DNA from: Streptomyces kanamyceticus
GTDB lineage: Bacteria; Actinomycetota; Actinomycetes; Streptomycetales; Streptomycetaceae
Length of the DNA stretch: 64,000 bases
Reading direction: 5' to 3'
NCBI RefSeq assembly: GCF_008704495.1
Contig: NZ_CP023699.1
Coordinates: forward strand, 9,300,001-9,364,000
Part shown: positions 53,488 through 63,193 of the stretch, in pieces
Numbering within the stretch: the stretch's first letter is position 1
Layout of the letters: each line of letters starts with the position of its first letter
Notes under the pieces: model-generated
The model's input: the letters and a program-made list of their open reading frames with translations, nothing else
The model's database searches: none
What the model was told of the DNA's origin: nothing
Program-made: the position numbers and the translations under genes

Positions 53488-55002
53488 GTGACCGCACCTC
53501 GCTCCTCCGTACCGCCTTCCGTGCCTGTCGCCGATGCCCCGCCCGAGTCCGCGTCCGCGTCCGAGTCCGCAGCCTCCTCCCGTGGCCTCAAGGACGGTGC
53601 CGTCGGCACCGGCGACCTGGTGTTCTTCGTGGTCGCGGCCGCCGCGCCGCTGACGGTCATGGCGGGCGTCGCCCCGCTGGCCATCGGCATGGCGGGCCGC
53701 GCGGCACCGCTCGGCTACCTCCTCTCGGGACTGCTCCTCATCGTCTTCGCCGCGGGATTCACCGCGATGAGCCGGTTCGTGCGCAACGCCGGTGCCTTCT
53801 ACGCCTACATCGGACGCGGCCTCGGCCTGCCGACCGGAGCGGGCTCCGCGTACGTCGCGCTCTTCGCGTACAACGCGATCGAGGTCGGCCTGCTCGCCGC
53901 CTTCGGCTGGTTCACCGAAGCGGGCTTCGAGGACCTCACCGGTGCTTATGTTCCCTGGTGGGTCTGGGCGTTGGGCGGCCTCGTCGTCATCGGCGCGCTC
54001 GGCTACCTCAAGGTGACGCTCAGCGCCAAGGTGCTCGGCGTCGCGCTCGTGCTCGAAGTCCTCGTGCTGCTCGTGTTCGAGGCGGGCGTCCTCGCGCACG
54101 GCGGCGGCCCGCAGGGACTCGACCCCGGCACCTTCTCCCCGGCACACCTCGGCGAGTCGGGCGTGGGCGGCATGTTCGTCCTCGCCATCGGCGCCTTCGT
54201 GGGCTTCGAGGCGACCGCGATCTACGCCGAGGAGGCACGGCAGCCGGCCAGGACCGTGCCGCGCGCCACCTACATAGCCGTGGCGTTCCTCGCGCTCTTC
54301 TACACCTTCACCGTCTGGATGATCATCAACGCCTACGGAGCGGACCGCGCCCAGGCCGTCGCGAACGGGGACGACGGAGCCGACATGGTCTTCTCGGCCA
54401 CCGAACGCTTCGCGGGGGCGTGGGCCGCCGACTCCATGCACGTGCTGATCATCACGAGTGCCTTCGCCGCCACCCTCGCCTTCCACAACGGCGCGGCCCG
54501 CTACTTCTACGCGCTCGGCAGGGAGGGCCTGCTGCCCGCCCGCCTCGGCACCGTCTCCGCCAGGACCCGGGCGCCCGCCACCGCGGTGGTCACGCAGTCG
54601 GCCGTCGCGCTCGCCGTGATCGTCGTCACCGTGCTCGCCGGAGCCGATCCGTACTCCGTCACCTTCCTGTGGAGCAGCGGCTCCGGCATCCTCGGCGTGA
54701 TGCTCATGCAGGCGCTCGCCGCGCTCGCCGTCCACGGCTTCTTCCGCGGGAACCGGCGCGCCATGCCCTTCTGGCGGGTGGCCGTGGCCCCGCTGCTCGC
54801 CTGCGCGGGGCTCGCGGTCATGATCGTCCTGGTCTGTGCCAACCTCGACCTGCTCACCGGGGCCTCGACAGGCGTCAACGTGGCCCTGATCGCCCCGTTG
54901 CCGCTCCTGTTCGTGGCCGGGGTCGCGGTGGCCCTGCGGATCCGGCGGCGCGACCCGGCGGCGTACGAGCGACTGACGACGGTGGACACGGAGCGCGTCT
55001 GA
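53488..55002 (+). CDS. APC-superfamily amino-acid permease (second)
   Basis: 504 residues; about 35 disordered Ser/Ala/Pro/Glu-rich residues precede twelve predicted transmembrane helices. APLTVMAGVAPLAIGMAGRAAPLGYL is helix 1, and GFEATAIYAEEARQPARTVPRATYIA the conserved loop after helix 6. It imports an amino acid or amine. The GTG start at 53488 sits in a Pro/Arg-rich region; later starts are possible. An amidohydrolase gene follows after 74 bp and probably acts on the imported compound. Confidence 0.87.
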   Translation: MTAPRSSVPPSVPVADAPPESASASESAASSRGLKDGAVGTGDLVFFVVAAAAPLTVMAGVAPLAIGMAGRAAPLGYLLSGLLLIVFAAGFTAMSRFVRNAGAFYAYIGRGLGLPTGAGSAYVALFAYNAIEVGLLAAFGWFTEAGFEDLTGAYVPWWVWALGGLVVIGALGYLKVTLSAKVLGVALVLEVLVLLVFEAGVLAHGGGPQGLDPGTFSPAHLGESGVGGMFVLAIGAFVGFEATAIYAEEARQPARTVPRATYIAVAFLALFYTFTVWMIINAYGADRAQAVANGDDGADMVFSATERFAGAWAADSMHVLIITSAFAATLAFHNGAARYFYALGREGLLPARLGTVSARTRAPATAVVTQSAVALAVIVVTVLAGADPYSVTFLWSSGSGILGVMLMQALAALAVHGFFRGNRRAMPFWRVAVAPLLACAGLAVMIVLVCANLDLLTGASTGVNVALIAPLPLLFVAGVAVALRIRRRDPAAYERLTTVDTERV

Positions 55003-55076
55003 ACGAAGCGCGTCTGAGGGGCCCGATGGTGAGGCCACCGCACACCGACCGGCACGAACAGGGAGAGCACCACAGC

Positions 55077-56708
55077 ATGACGGCGACGACCCTCGTCTTC
55101 CTCGGCACGATCCGCACCGGCTCCGAACCCGGCGACGACACCACCGCACTCGCCGTGCGCGACGGCCGGATCCGCGCGCTCGGCGACGCGGCCCTGGCCC
55201 TGGCCGCGGACGCCGACGAGGTCGTCGAGGTGGGTGAGGGCCTGCTGATGGCCGCCTTCGGAGACGGCCACGCGCACCCGCTCTTCGGGGGCCTGGAGAG
55301 CTTCGGACCACAGATCAAGGGGCTCGGCTCCGTCGAGGACATCGTCTCCGAAGTGGGGCGTTGGGCGAAGGAGCATCCGGAGGCGGAGTGGATCGTCGGG
55401 GCTTCGTACGATCCCGCGCTCGCGCCCGACGGGGAGTTCGACGCCCGCTGGCTCGACGGCGCGGTGGCCGACCGGCCCGTCGTGCTGCGCGCCGACGACT
55501 ACCACACCGTGTGGTGCAACACCGAGGCGCTGCGCAGGGCCGGAGTGACGGCGGCCACCCAGGAGCCGCGTCTCGGCTGGATCGTGCGCCGCCCGGACGG
55601 CACGCCCCTGGGGACGCTGCGCGAGTGGCACGCCTGCGACCTCGTGCTCGACCAGGTGCCCGCGCGCGCCGAGGACGAACTCGTCGAAGCGGTGCGCCGC
55701 GCCGGGCACGCGTACGCGCGCGCGGGCCTGACCTGGGTCCAGGACGCCTGGGTGGAACCGGAGATGGCCGACGCCTACCTGGCCGCGGCGCGGCGCGGGG
55801 CGCTCGGCTTCCGCGTGGACCTGGCCCAGCGCGCGGACCCCGACCACTGGCGCGCGCAGCGGGAGCGGTTCGCCGCCACCCGCGCGCGGGTGGCGGCCGA
55901 GGGCGGCGAACTGCTGAGCGCGCGCACCGTGAAGTACTTCAGCGACGGCGTCATCGAGGGCGGCACCGCCGCGATGCTCGCCCCCTACCTGGACGCGCCG
56001 CACAGCTGCGGCATGCCCGTCTGGGAGCCGCGGGCGCTCGCCGAGGCCGTGCGCGCCTTCGACGCCGACGGCTTCCAGACGCACATCCACGCCATCGGCG
56101 ACGCGGGCGTACGCGCGGCGCTCGACGCCGTCGAATCGGCGATCGGGACCAACCCGGCCTGGGACCGCCGCCCGGTGATCACCCATGTCCAGGTCGTGGA
56201 CCCCGCCGACCTGCCCCGCTTCGCCGCCCTCGGCGTCATCGCCAACTTCGAGCCCCTGTGGGCGCAGCCCGACCCTTTGCAGACCGAGCTGTCCATCCCC
56301 CGGATCGGTGCCGAGCGGGCCGCCCTCCAGTACCCGATGGGCCACCTCGCGCGCGACGGGGTGCGTCTCTCCTTCGGCAGCGACTGGCCCGTCAGCTCAC
56401 ACGTGCCGCTGGAGGGCATCCAGGTCGCCGTCACCCGGCGCACCTTCGCCGGGGAACCGGAAGCGGGCTGGCTGCCGCACCAGCGGCTCACCGTCGAAGA
56501 GGCGCTGACGGCGGCGACGGCGGGCGTCGCCCACCAGGCGGGCGCCGACGACCGGCTGACCCTGGCCCCGGGGTCCCCGGCCGATCTGGTCCTGCTCTCC
56601 GCCGACCCGCGCGTGGTGGACCCGATGGAGATCCGCCACGCGCGCGTGCTCGGCACCTGGCTCGGCGGCCGCCCTACGTACCGGGAGGAGCGGCAGGACC
56701 GGCCGTGA
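55077..56708 (+). CDS. YtcJ-like metal-dependent amidohydrolase
   Basis: 543 residues. The metal site reads GDGHAHPLFGG (HxH), with later His in HIHAIGD and HVQVVDP and Asp in SFGSDWPVSS. A beta-sandwich surrounds the barrel (TLVFLGTIRTG at the N-terminus and ADLVLLSADPR at the C-terminus). This is the YtcJ/N-substituted formamide deformylase branch, hydrolysing amides or formamides. Position behind the permease suggests a catabolic pair. Its end overlaps the opposing transferase gene by 35 bp. Confidence 0.88.
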   Translation: MTATTLVFLGTIRTGSEPGDDTTALAVRDGRIRALGDAALALAADADEVVEVGEGLLMAAFGDGHAHPLFGGLESFGPQIKGLGSVEDIVSEVGRWAKEHPEAEWIVGASYDPALAPDGEFDARWLDGAVADRPVVLRADDYHTVWCNTEALRRAGVTAATQEPRLGWIVRRPDGTPLGTLREWHACDLVLDQVPARAEDELVEAVRRAGHAYARAGLTWVQDAWVEPEMADAYLAAARRGALGFRVDLAQRADPDHWRAQRERFAATRARVAAEGGELLSARTVKYFSDGVIEGGTAAMLAPYLDAPHSCGMPVWEPRALAEAVRAFDADGFQTHIHAIGDAGVRAALDAVESAIGTNPAWDRRPVITHVQVVDPADLPRFAALGVIANFEPLWAQPDPLQTELSIPRIGAERAALQYPMGHLARDGVRLSFGSDWPVSSHVPLEGIQVAVTRRTFAGEPEAGWLPHQRLTVEEALTAATAGVAHQAGADDRLTLAPGSPADLVLLSADPRVVDPMEIRHARVLGTWLGGRPTYREERQDRP

Positions 56709-57411
56709 ACGGCAGCACGATGGCGGTGGCGGCGATCCCGTCACGCACCGCCCACTGCCCGGAGAACACCTTCAGCTCGACGCCCTCCACCACGGGCCCG
56801 GCCACCAGCAGGCGCGCACGGAACGTGCCGTCGGGAACCAGCTCGACCCGGGCCTCCTCGAAGCCGAGCCACCGCCCGGTGAGCGGGAACCACGTCTTGT
56901 AGACGGACTCCTTCGCGCTGAAGAGCAGCCGGTCCCAGGGCGTCCCCGGATGCGAGACGCCGAGCGCCTTGAGCGCGGCGCGCTCCGTGTCGTCGGCGAC
57001 CAGCTTCAGTACGTCCGGGTCGCGCAGCGGTTCGGCGGGCTCCGCGTCGATGCCGAGCGAGGCGACCTCGGCCGCCCGCGCCACCACCGCGGCGCGGTAC
57101 CCGGCGCAGTGCGTCATGCTGCCGACGACGCCGTCGGGCCAGCGCGGCGCGCCCCGCTGCCCCGGCAGGATCGGCGCGGGTGGCACTCCGATGCGGGCCA
57201 GCGCGGTTCGCGCACAGTGCCGCACGGTGGTGAACTCGTCGCGCCGCTTGGCCACGGCGTTCGCCACGACGGCCGCCTCCTCCGGGAAGAGGACCGCGTC
57301 GGCCGGGTCGACCCTGGTCTCGACGACGGTGACGGGCACGGAGCTGAGCAGGGCTGCCAAGAGGCCCGAGGAGTCCGGGACTTGGCGCACGGGTATCGAG
57401 GGTGACGTCAC
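56674..57411 (-). CDS. 4'-Phosphopantetheinyl transferase, EntD/Sfp superfamily
   Basis: 245 residues. The magnesium-binding motifs are GIDAEPAEPLRD (near residue 118) and FSAKESVYKTWFPL (near residue 170); GSMTHCAGY is the conserved upstream motif. This is the EntD-like, Svp type used in Streptomyces to load phosphopantetheine on carrier domains of NRPS and PKS. It could activate the carrier domain at the left end of the window, though it is 54 kb away and probably serves several clusters. Confidence 0.93.
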   Translation of the reverse strand: MTSPSIPVRQVPDSSGLLAALLSSVPVTVVETRVDPADAVLFPEEAAVVANAVAKRRDEFTTVRHCARTALARIGVPPAPILPGQRGAPRWPDGVVGSMTHCAGYRAAVVARAAEVASLGIDAEPAEPLRDPDVLKLVADDTERAALKALGVSHPGTPWDRLLFSAKESVYKTWFPLTGRWLGFEEARVELVPDGTFRARLLVAGPVVEGVELKVFSGQWAVRDGIAATAIVLPFTAGPAAPPGT

Positions 57412-57522
57412 GAGAGATCACGGTACCCGGCGGGCGCCGCGCGCGGGTGTGCGGTCCGCCCGCACCGCACCCGGGCCGGGGCCGGGTCGGGGAGACACCT
57501 CCCGAGCGCCTACGCTGGCCCG

Positions 57523-58149
57523 ATGCAGGACGAGTACCGCACAGTGGCCCGCGAGGGCGTGCACGAGATCGAGATCAACCGCTCGCGCTTCCTGTGCGCC
57601 CTCGCGCCCGCGGCCACCGAGCAGGAGGCCCAGGCCTTCGTCGCCCGGATCCGCAAGGAGCACCCGACCGCGTCCCACAACTGCTTCGCGTACGTCATCG
57701 GGGCGGATGCCGCCGTCCAGAAGGCGAGCGACGACGGCGAACCCGGCGGCACCGCGGGCGTCCCCATGCTGCAGATGCTCACGCGCCGCGACATGCGCTA
57801 CGTCGCCGCGGTCGTGACCCGCTACTACGGAGGGGTCAAGCTCGGCGCGGGCGGACTCATCCGCGCCTACGGAGGAGCGGTCGGCGAGGCCCTCGACACC
57901 CTCGGCACCGTCACCCGCCGCCGCTTCCGCCTCGCCACGGTCACGGTCGACCACCAACGCGCGGGCAAGCTCCAGAACGACCTGCGCTCGGCCGGGCGCG
58001 AGGTGCGCGACGTCAGCTACGGGGAAGCGGTGACGATCGAGATCGGACTGCCCGACGCCGATGTGGACACCTTCCGCGGCTGGCTCGCCGACGCCACGGC
58101 GGGCAGCGCGGTGTTCGAGCTCGGGGGAGAGGCGTACGGGGACGCGTGA
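57523..58149 (+). CDS. YigZ/IMPACT-family protein
   Basis: 208 residues. The UPF0029 N-terminal domain shows EIEINRSRFLCALAP, FVARIRKEHPTASHNCFAYVIG, DDGEPGGTAGVPML and YYGGVKLGAGGLIRAYG; a ferredoxin-like UPF0029 C-terminal domain (DUF1949) follows. Bacterial YigZ is conserved but poorly understood; the eukaryotic relative IMPACT regulates translation under stress. Single gene, ATG 57523. Confidence 0.92.
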   Translation: MQDEYRTVAREGVHEIEINRSRFLCALAPAATEQEAQAFVARIRKEHPTASHNCFAYVIGADAAVQKASDDGEPGGTAGVPMLQMLTRRDMRYVAAVVTRYYGGVKLGAGGLIRAYGGAVGEALDTLGTVTRRRFRLATVTVDHQRAGKLQNDLRSAGREVRDVSYGEAVTIEIGLPDADVDTFRGWLADATAGSAVFELGGEAYGDA

Positions 58150-58266
58150 GCGGGGCCGTGTGACCGGGGCCTGGGAGCGCGGACGGGTCGCGGGTGGTGC
58201 CGCGAGGCAGGCCGGAACGGGAGTAGCCGCCCGTGATGTCCGACCCGCCCGTTAGTCTCGGGAATC

Positions 58267-59430
58267 ATGAGGCTGCTGCACACGTCCGACTGGCATCTGG
58301 GGCGATCGCTCCACCGCGTGAACCTGCTCGATGCCCAAGCCGCGTTCATCGGCCACCTCGTCCGCACCGTCCGGGAGCGGGAGGTGGACGCCGTCGTGGT
58401 GTCCGGCGACGTGTACGACAGGGCGGTGCCGCCGCTCGCGGCCGTCGAGCTGTTCGACGACGCGCTGCACCGCCTCGCCGACCTCGGCGTCCCGACGGTC
58501 ATGATCTCCGGCAACCACGACTCCGCGCGGCGCCTCGGCGTCGGCGCGGGCCTCATCGACCGCGCGGGCATCCACCTGCGCACCGACCCCGCGGCCTGCG
58601 CCGAGCCCGTGGTGCTCGCCGACACCCACGGCGACGTGGCGTTCTACGGCCTGCCCTACCTGGAACCCGCCCTGGTCAAGGACGAGTTCGGGGTGACGAA
58701 GGCGGGCCACGAGGCGGTGCTCGGCGCGGCCATGGAGCGCGTCCGCGCCGACCTCGCCACCCGCGCGCCGGGCACCCGCTCGGTCGTACTGGCGCACGCG
58801 TTCGTGACCGGCGGCCGGGCCAGCGACAGCGAGCGGGACATCACGGTCGGCGGAGTCGCCGCCGTGCCCTCCGCGGTCTTCGACGGCGTCGACTACGCGG
58901 CACTCGGCCACCTGCACGGCAGCCAGACCCTCGACGCGCGCGTGCGCTACTCCGGATCCCCGCTGCCGTACTCGTTCTCCGAAGCCGACCACCGCAAGAG
59001 CATGTGGCTCGTCGACCTCGGCCCCGAAGGGGACATCACCGCCGAGCGCGTCGACTGCCCGGTGCCGCGCGCGCTCGCCCGCGTCAGGGGCACCCTGGAG
59101 GACCTGCTCGCCGACCCGGAGCTCGCCCGCCACGAGGACGCCTGGGTCGAGGCGACGCTCACCGACACGGTCCGCCCCGACGACCCCATGGCCCGGCTCT
59201 GCGAACGCTTCCCGCACACCCTCAGCCTCGTCTTCGACCCGGACCGGGCACCCGACGACCCGGACCTCTCGTACGCCCAGCGCCTCCAGGGCCGCAGCGA
59301 CCAGCAGATCGCCGAGGACTTCGTGGTGCACGTGCGCGGCGCGGGACCCGACGAACAGGAGCAGGCCGTGCTGCGCTCCGCCTTCGACGCCGTCCGCACC
59401 GACGACACGCTCCAGGAAGTGGCCCGATGA
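58267..59430 (+). CDS. sbcD: SbcD nuclease subunit (Mre11 homologue)
   Basis: 387 residues, with calcineurin-like phosphoesterase motifs for two manganese ions: LLHTSDWHLG at residue 3, VVSGDVYDRA near 42, ISGNHDSARRLG near 78, and LAHAFVTGG and GHLHGSQ later. With SbcC it cuts hairpins and protein-blocked DNA ends, mainly at inverted repeats and stalled forks. The ATGA overlap with sbcC shows the usual operon. Confidence 0.95.
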   Translation: MRLLHTSDWHLGRSLHRVNLLDAQAAFIGHLVRTVREREVDAVVVSGDVYDRAVPPLAAVELFDDALHRLADLGVPTVMISGNHDSARRLGVGAGLIDRAGIHLRTDPAACAEPVVLADTHGDVAFYGLPYLEPALVKDEFGVTKAGHEAVLGAAMERVRADLATRAPGTRSVVLAHAFVTGGRASDSERDITVGGVAAVPSAVFDGVDYAALGHLHGSQTLDARVRYSGSPLPYSFSEADHRKSMWLVDLGPEGDITAERVDCPVPRALARVRGTLEDLLADPELARHEDAWVEATLTDTVRPDDPMARLCERFPHTLSLVFDPDRAPDDPDLSYAQRLQGRSDQQIAEDFVVHVRGAGPDEQEQAVLRSAFDAVRTDDTLQEVAR

Positions 59431-62400
59431 GACTGCACCGGCTGCGCCTCACCGCCTTCGGCCCCTTCGGCACCACCCAGGACATCGACTTCGACGAGCT
59501 CTCCTCCGCAGGGCTCTTCCTGCTGCACGGCCCGACGGGCGCGGGCAAGACCTCCGTCCTCGACGCCGTCTGCTACGCGCTGTACGGCTCGGTGCCAGGA
59601 CCCCGGCAGGGCAGCGGCGGACAGGGCATGGGCCTGCGCAGCGACCACGCGCGGCAGGGCACGCGCACCGAGGTGTGCCTCGAACTGACCGTCGCCGGGC
59701 GCCGCATCGAGGTCACCCGCCAGCCTCCGTGGGAGCGCCCCAAGAAGCGCGGCACGGGCACCACCACCGAGAAGGCCCAGAGCTGGCTGCGCGCGTACGA
59801 CCCCGGGGCGGCGGGGGAGGGTGGCGCGGGCTCCTGGAAGGACCTCAGCCGCTCCCACCAGGAGATCGGCGAGGAGATCACGCAGCTGCTCGGCATGAGC
59901 AAGGAGCAGTTCTGCCAGGTCGTGCTCCTGCCCCAGGGCGACTTCGCGCGGTTCCTGCGCGCCGACGCGGAGGCGCGCGGCAAGCTCCTCGGACGGCTCT
60001 TCGACACGCGCAGGTTCGCCGCCGTGGAACAGCGTCTCGCCGAGCAGCGGCGCACGACCGAGGCCGAGGTCAAGGAGGGTGACGCGGCGCTCCTCGCCGA
60101 CGCCCACCGCATGCAGCAGGCCGCCGACGACGGCCGCCACGGCGCCGAGCTGCCGCTGCCCGACGTGGCACCCGGCGACCCGGGGCTCGCGGCCGACGTG
60201 CTCACCTGGGCCGCCGTCGCCCGCACCAGCGCCCGCGAACGCCTCACCATCGCGCACTGCGCGCTCACGGCCGCCGAATCCGCCCAGGCCGCCGCGGAAC
60301 GCGGGCTCGGTGACGTACGCGAACTCGACCGCCTGCAGCGCCGGTTCACCGAGGCCACGAAGCGCGCGGAGCAACTCGACGCGCGCGCGGACGAGATGCG
60401 GGACCTCCAGGAGCGCCTCGACCGGGCCAGGAAGGCCGGGCAGGTCGCCCCCGCGCTCGGCCTGCGCGCATCCGCCGAGGCCGAGCACCGCCGCGCCGCG
60501 CACGAGGAGACACGCACGCGTGCCCGCCTCCCCGAGACCTTCGCCGACTCCGGCGCGCCGGGTCTGGCCGCCGCCGCGCGCAAGGCCGCGGAGGAACTGG
60601 GCGGCCTCGCCGGTGCCCGGCGCGCCGAGCACCGGCTCACGGAGATCAGCGCCGAGCGGGCCGCCGTCGAGCGCCAGGAGCGGGCCGACGACGAGCTGCT
60701 CCAGGAGGCCACCGGCTGGCTCGCGGGATGGGAAGCGAACCGCGCGGCGCTCCAGGACCGCATCGAGTCCGCCCAGGAGTCCGCGACCCACGCCGAGCGA
60801 CTGGCGGGCCGCATCGAACCGGCGCAGGCCCGTCTCGACGCCGCACGCCGACGCGACCGGCTCGCCCAGGACGCGGCGAGCGCGCACGAGCGCGCCCTCG
60901 CCGCACGCGAACACTCCACCGCCGCCCACGAACACTGGCTCGCCCTCAAGGAGCAGCGCCTCAACGGCATCGCGGCCGAGCTGGCCGCGCACCTGACCGA
61001 CGGCGAACCGTGCGCGGTGTGCGGAGCGACCGAACACCCCGAGCCCGCCCGGAAGATCGCGGGCCACGTCGACCGCGGCGCGGAGGAGACGGCACTCGCC
61101 GCCCACCGGCGTGCCGACCAGGAGCGCACCGCCGCCGATCGCGCTCTCGGCGACGTACGCGAATCGCTTGCGGCGGCGACGGAGGCGGCGCGGGGCGCGG
61201 CGACGACGGAATCCGAGACGTCGGCAGATGAGCTGTCCGTGGCCGAACTCTCCGCATCCGTCGACACGTTGCGCCGCGCGCACGCCGAGGCCCGCGACCG
61301 CGCCTCCGGGCTGCACGCGGCCCGCGAGGCGCTCGCCCGTGCCGAGCGCGAGTACGACCGCAGACTCGCCGGACAGCAGGAAGCCACGACACGTGCCGCG
61401 TCCCGGGCCACCCTGCGGGACGCCCTCGACCGCGAACAGGAGTCCCTGGACACCGAGTTGACCCGCGCGCGGGGCGCCAGCGGCAGTGTCGCGGCGCGCG
61501 CGTCACAGCTGGAGCGCCAGGCGGCCCTGCTCACCGAGGCCGCGGACGCCGCCCGCGCCGCCGCCGACACCGCGGAGCGGCTCAAGGACGCGGACGCGCG
61601 ACTCGCCGACGCCGCGTTCCGCGCCGGGTTCGACACGCCGGTGACAGCGGCCGCCGCCCTGCTCGACGACGCCAGGTACAGCGAGATCCAGCACCGCATC
61701 GACGCCTGGCGCAACGACCGGGCCGCGGTGCGCGCCGTCCTCGCGGAGCCGGACACGTCGACCGCCGCACGGCAGCCCGCCGCCGATCTCGCGGCGGCCC
61801 GCACCGCGGCCGAGGCCGCGGCGCACCGCCTGCGCACCGCCGCCTCCGGGCGGGACGCGGCGGCAAGCCGATGCGCCGAACTCGACCGGCTCTCCGGCCG
61901 CGCCGCGACGCGGACGCGCAGGCTGGCACCGCTGCGCTCGGCGTACGACCGGGTCGCGCGACTAGCCGGTCTGGCAGCGGGCACCTCGGCGGACAACGAA
62001 CGCCGGATGCGCCTGGAGTCGTACGTACTCGCCGCCCGGCTCGAACAGGTCGCCGCGGCCGCGACCGTCCGGCTGCGCCGCATGTCCTCCGGGCGCTACA
62101 CCCTGGTCCACTCCGACGACCGTACGGGGCGCGGCCGTTCGGGCCTGGGCCTGCACGTCGTCGACGCCTGGACGGGCCGCGAACGCGACACGGCGACGCT
62201 CTCCGGCGGCGAGACGTTCTTCGCCTCGCTCGCCCTCGCCCTCGGCCTCGCGGACGTGGTCACCGACGAGGCGGGCGGAGTCCGGCTCGACACCCTCTTC
62301 ATCGACGAGGGGTTCGGCAGCCTCGACGACCAGACGCTCGACGAGGTCCTGGACGTCCTGGACTCGCTGCGCGAACGGGACCGCAGCGTCGGCATCGTCA

Positions 62401-62495
62401 GCCACGTCGCGGACCTGCGGCGGCGAGTACATGCGCAGTTGGAGGTCGTGAAGGGGCGGGCCGGGTCGTCCGTGCGGCAGCAGGGCGGGGGATGA
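59427..62495 (+). CDS. sbcC: SbcC ATPase subunit (Rad50 homologue)
   Basis: 1022 residues. Walker A GPTGAGKTSVLDAV is near residue 33. Two long coiled-coil arms are interrupted by the zinc hook CAVC (CAVCGATEHPEPA, near residue 530). The ABC signature is TLSGGETFFASLALALGLADVV and Walker B TLFIDEGFGSLD near residue 950. It forms the DNA-tethering ATPase of the SbcCD complex with the preceding product. The arms are alanine- and arginine-rich, as in other actinomycete SbcC proteins. Confidence 0.95.
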   Translation: MRLHRLRLTAFGPFGTTQDIDFDELSSAGLFLLHGPTGAGKTSVLDAVCYALYGSVPGPRQGSGGQGMGLRSDHARQGTRTEVCLELTVAGRRIEVTRQPPWERPKKRGTGTTTEKAQSWLRAYDPGAAGEGGAGSWKDLSRSHQEIGEEITQLLGMSKEQFCQVVLLPQGDFARFLRADAEARGKLLGRLFDTRRFAAVEQRLAEQRRTTEAEVKEGDAALLADAHRMQQAADDGRHGAELPLPDVAPGDPGLAADVLTWAAVARTSARERLTIAHCALTAAESAQAAAERGLGDVRELDRLQRRFTEATKRAEQLDARADEMRDLQERLDRARKAGQVAPALGLRASAEAEHRRAAHEETRTRARLPETFADSGAPGLAAAARKAAEELGGLAGARRAEHRLTEISAERAAVERQERADDELLQEATGWLAGWEANRAALQDRIESAQESATHAERLAGRIEPAQARLDAARRRDRLAQDAASAHERALAAREHSTAAHEHWLALKEQRLNGIAAELAAHLTDGEPCAVCGATEHPEPARKIAGHVDRGAEETALAAHRRADQERTAADRALGDVRESLAAATEAARGAATTESETSADELSVAELSASVDTLRRAHAEARDRASGLHAAREALARAEREYDRRLAGQQEATTRAASRATLRDALDREQESLDTELTRARGASGSVAARASQLERQAALLTEAADAARAAADTAERLKDADARLADAAFRAGFDTPVTAAAALLDDARYSEIQHRIDAWRNDRAAVRAVLAEPDTSTAARQPAADLAAARTAAEAAAHRLRTAASGRDAAASRCAELDRLSGRAATRTRRLAPLRSAYDRVARLAGLAAGTSADNERRMRLESYVLAARLEQVAAAATVRLRRMSSGRYTLVHSDDRTGRGRSGLGLHVVDAWTGRERDTATLSGGETFFASLALALGLADVVTDEAGGVRLDTLFIDEGFGSLDDQTLDEVLDVLDSLRERDRSVGIVSHVADLRRRVHAQLEVVKGRAGSSVRQQGGG

Positions 62496-63193
62496 GGGCC
62501 GACCGGGGTGGTCTGACGGGAGGGATTCTTTCCCGGTCTTGCTCTCTGTTTCCTTGGTCGTCTTTGTCCTTGTGTCCCCCGGCTGTCCCCCGGGCTGTCC
62601 GAGTGGCCTAGCCACTACCTTCGTCGAATCGATGGTCCGACGGTTCTTGCAGGTAGTGATCCCGATTGATTCGAGTGACTACCGCTTCAAGTTCGGGGAT
62701 GGCACTGGAGTCAACCCGGGTGGGTAAGCCAAGCTGTCGATGCTCTGTCCTTGGTGCTGAAGGCCACCTGGCGATAGCCCTCGGGCGGGATGCTGGGGTG
62801 CCCGTGCCGTACGGTCCCTTGATATACGGAGTCGGAGACACTAGGGCGAAACCGTCGTCGCGTTCGCACGATGCAGTCCGCAGGAAATCGGCGTCTAGCA
62901 GACGGCCGGCGTGGTTGAGGTCGGAGCCGACCCAGCCGTCGAGTTCGTCGACTGTGACGTGTCCTGTTGAGAGCACTGCGCGCAGGGACTGTATCGGGTA
63001 GCACTGACGTTTCGTCTCTCGTCTGCTGTGTGGCTTTGATGGTGCTGAGGGATGGTGCCCGGGCGGCGCGGGTTCTTGGTGCGGTGGTTGGTGACCTTCG
63101 CGCTGATGGTGCGGTGACGGCATCAAGTTGTTCGAGTGGTGGTACGGCGTAATGTCTGAACTCCATTGGCAACAGGGAAGAGTGGAGTGGCCC
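62496..63193. other. 698-bp gap holding a broken cyclase-like gene
   Basis: After sbcC comes a pyrimidine-rich stretch (about 62520-62600) with CCCCCGG repeats, then the minus-strand pseudogene at 62711-63000, then 190 bp before the methyltransferase. The third-base GC bias is weaker here than around it, which fits decayed coding DNA. Confidence 0.6.
62711..63000 (-). pseudogene. Frameshifted, truncated nucleotidyl-cyclase-like gene
   Basis: On the minus strand one frame reads SLRAVLSTGHVTVDELDGW, VGSDLNHAGRLLDADFL and DDGFALVS, then loses sense. A second frame picks up directly with VSDSVYQGTVRHGHPSI, PPEGYRQVAFSTKDRASTAW and a stop. Joined, they match the C-terminal half of a Streptomyces family of small class III cyclase-like proteins (pattern VxxHxxxRLLDA ... 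VSDxxYxxxV ... VxxKxxxxxAW). The break is at about 62842, where GTGT suggests a GT duplication. The N-terminal half is missing, so the gene is dead. Confidence 0.7.
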
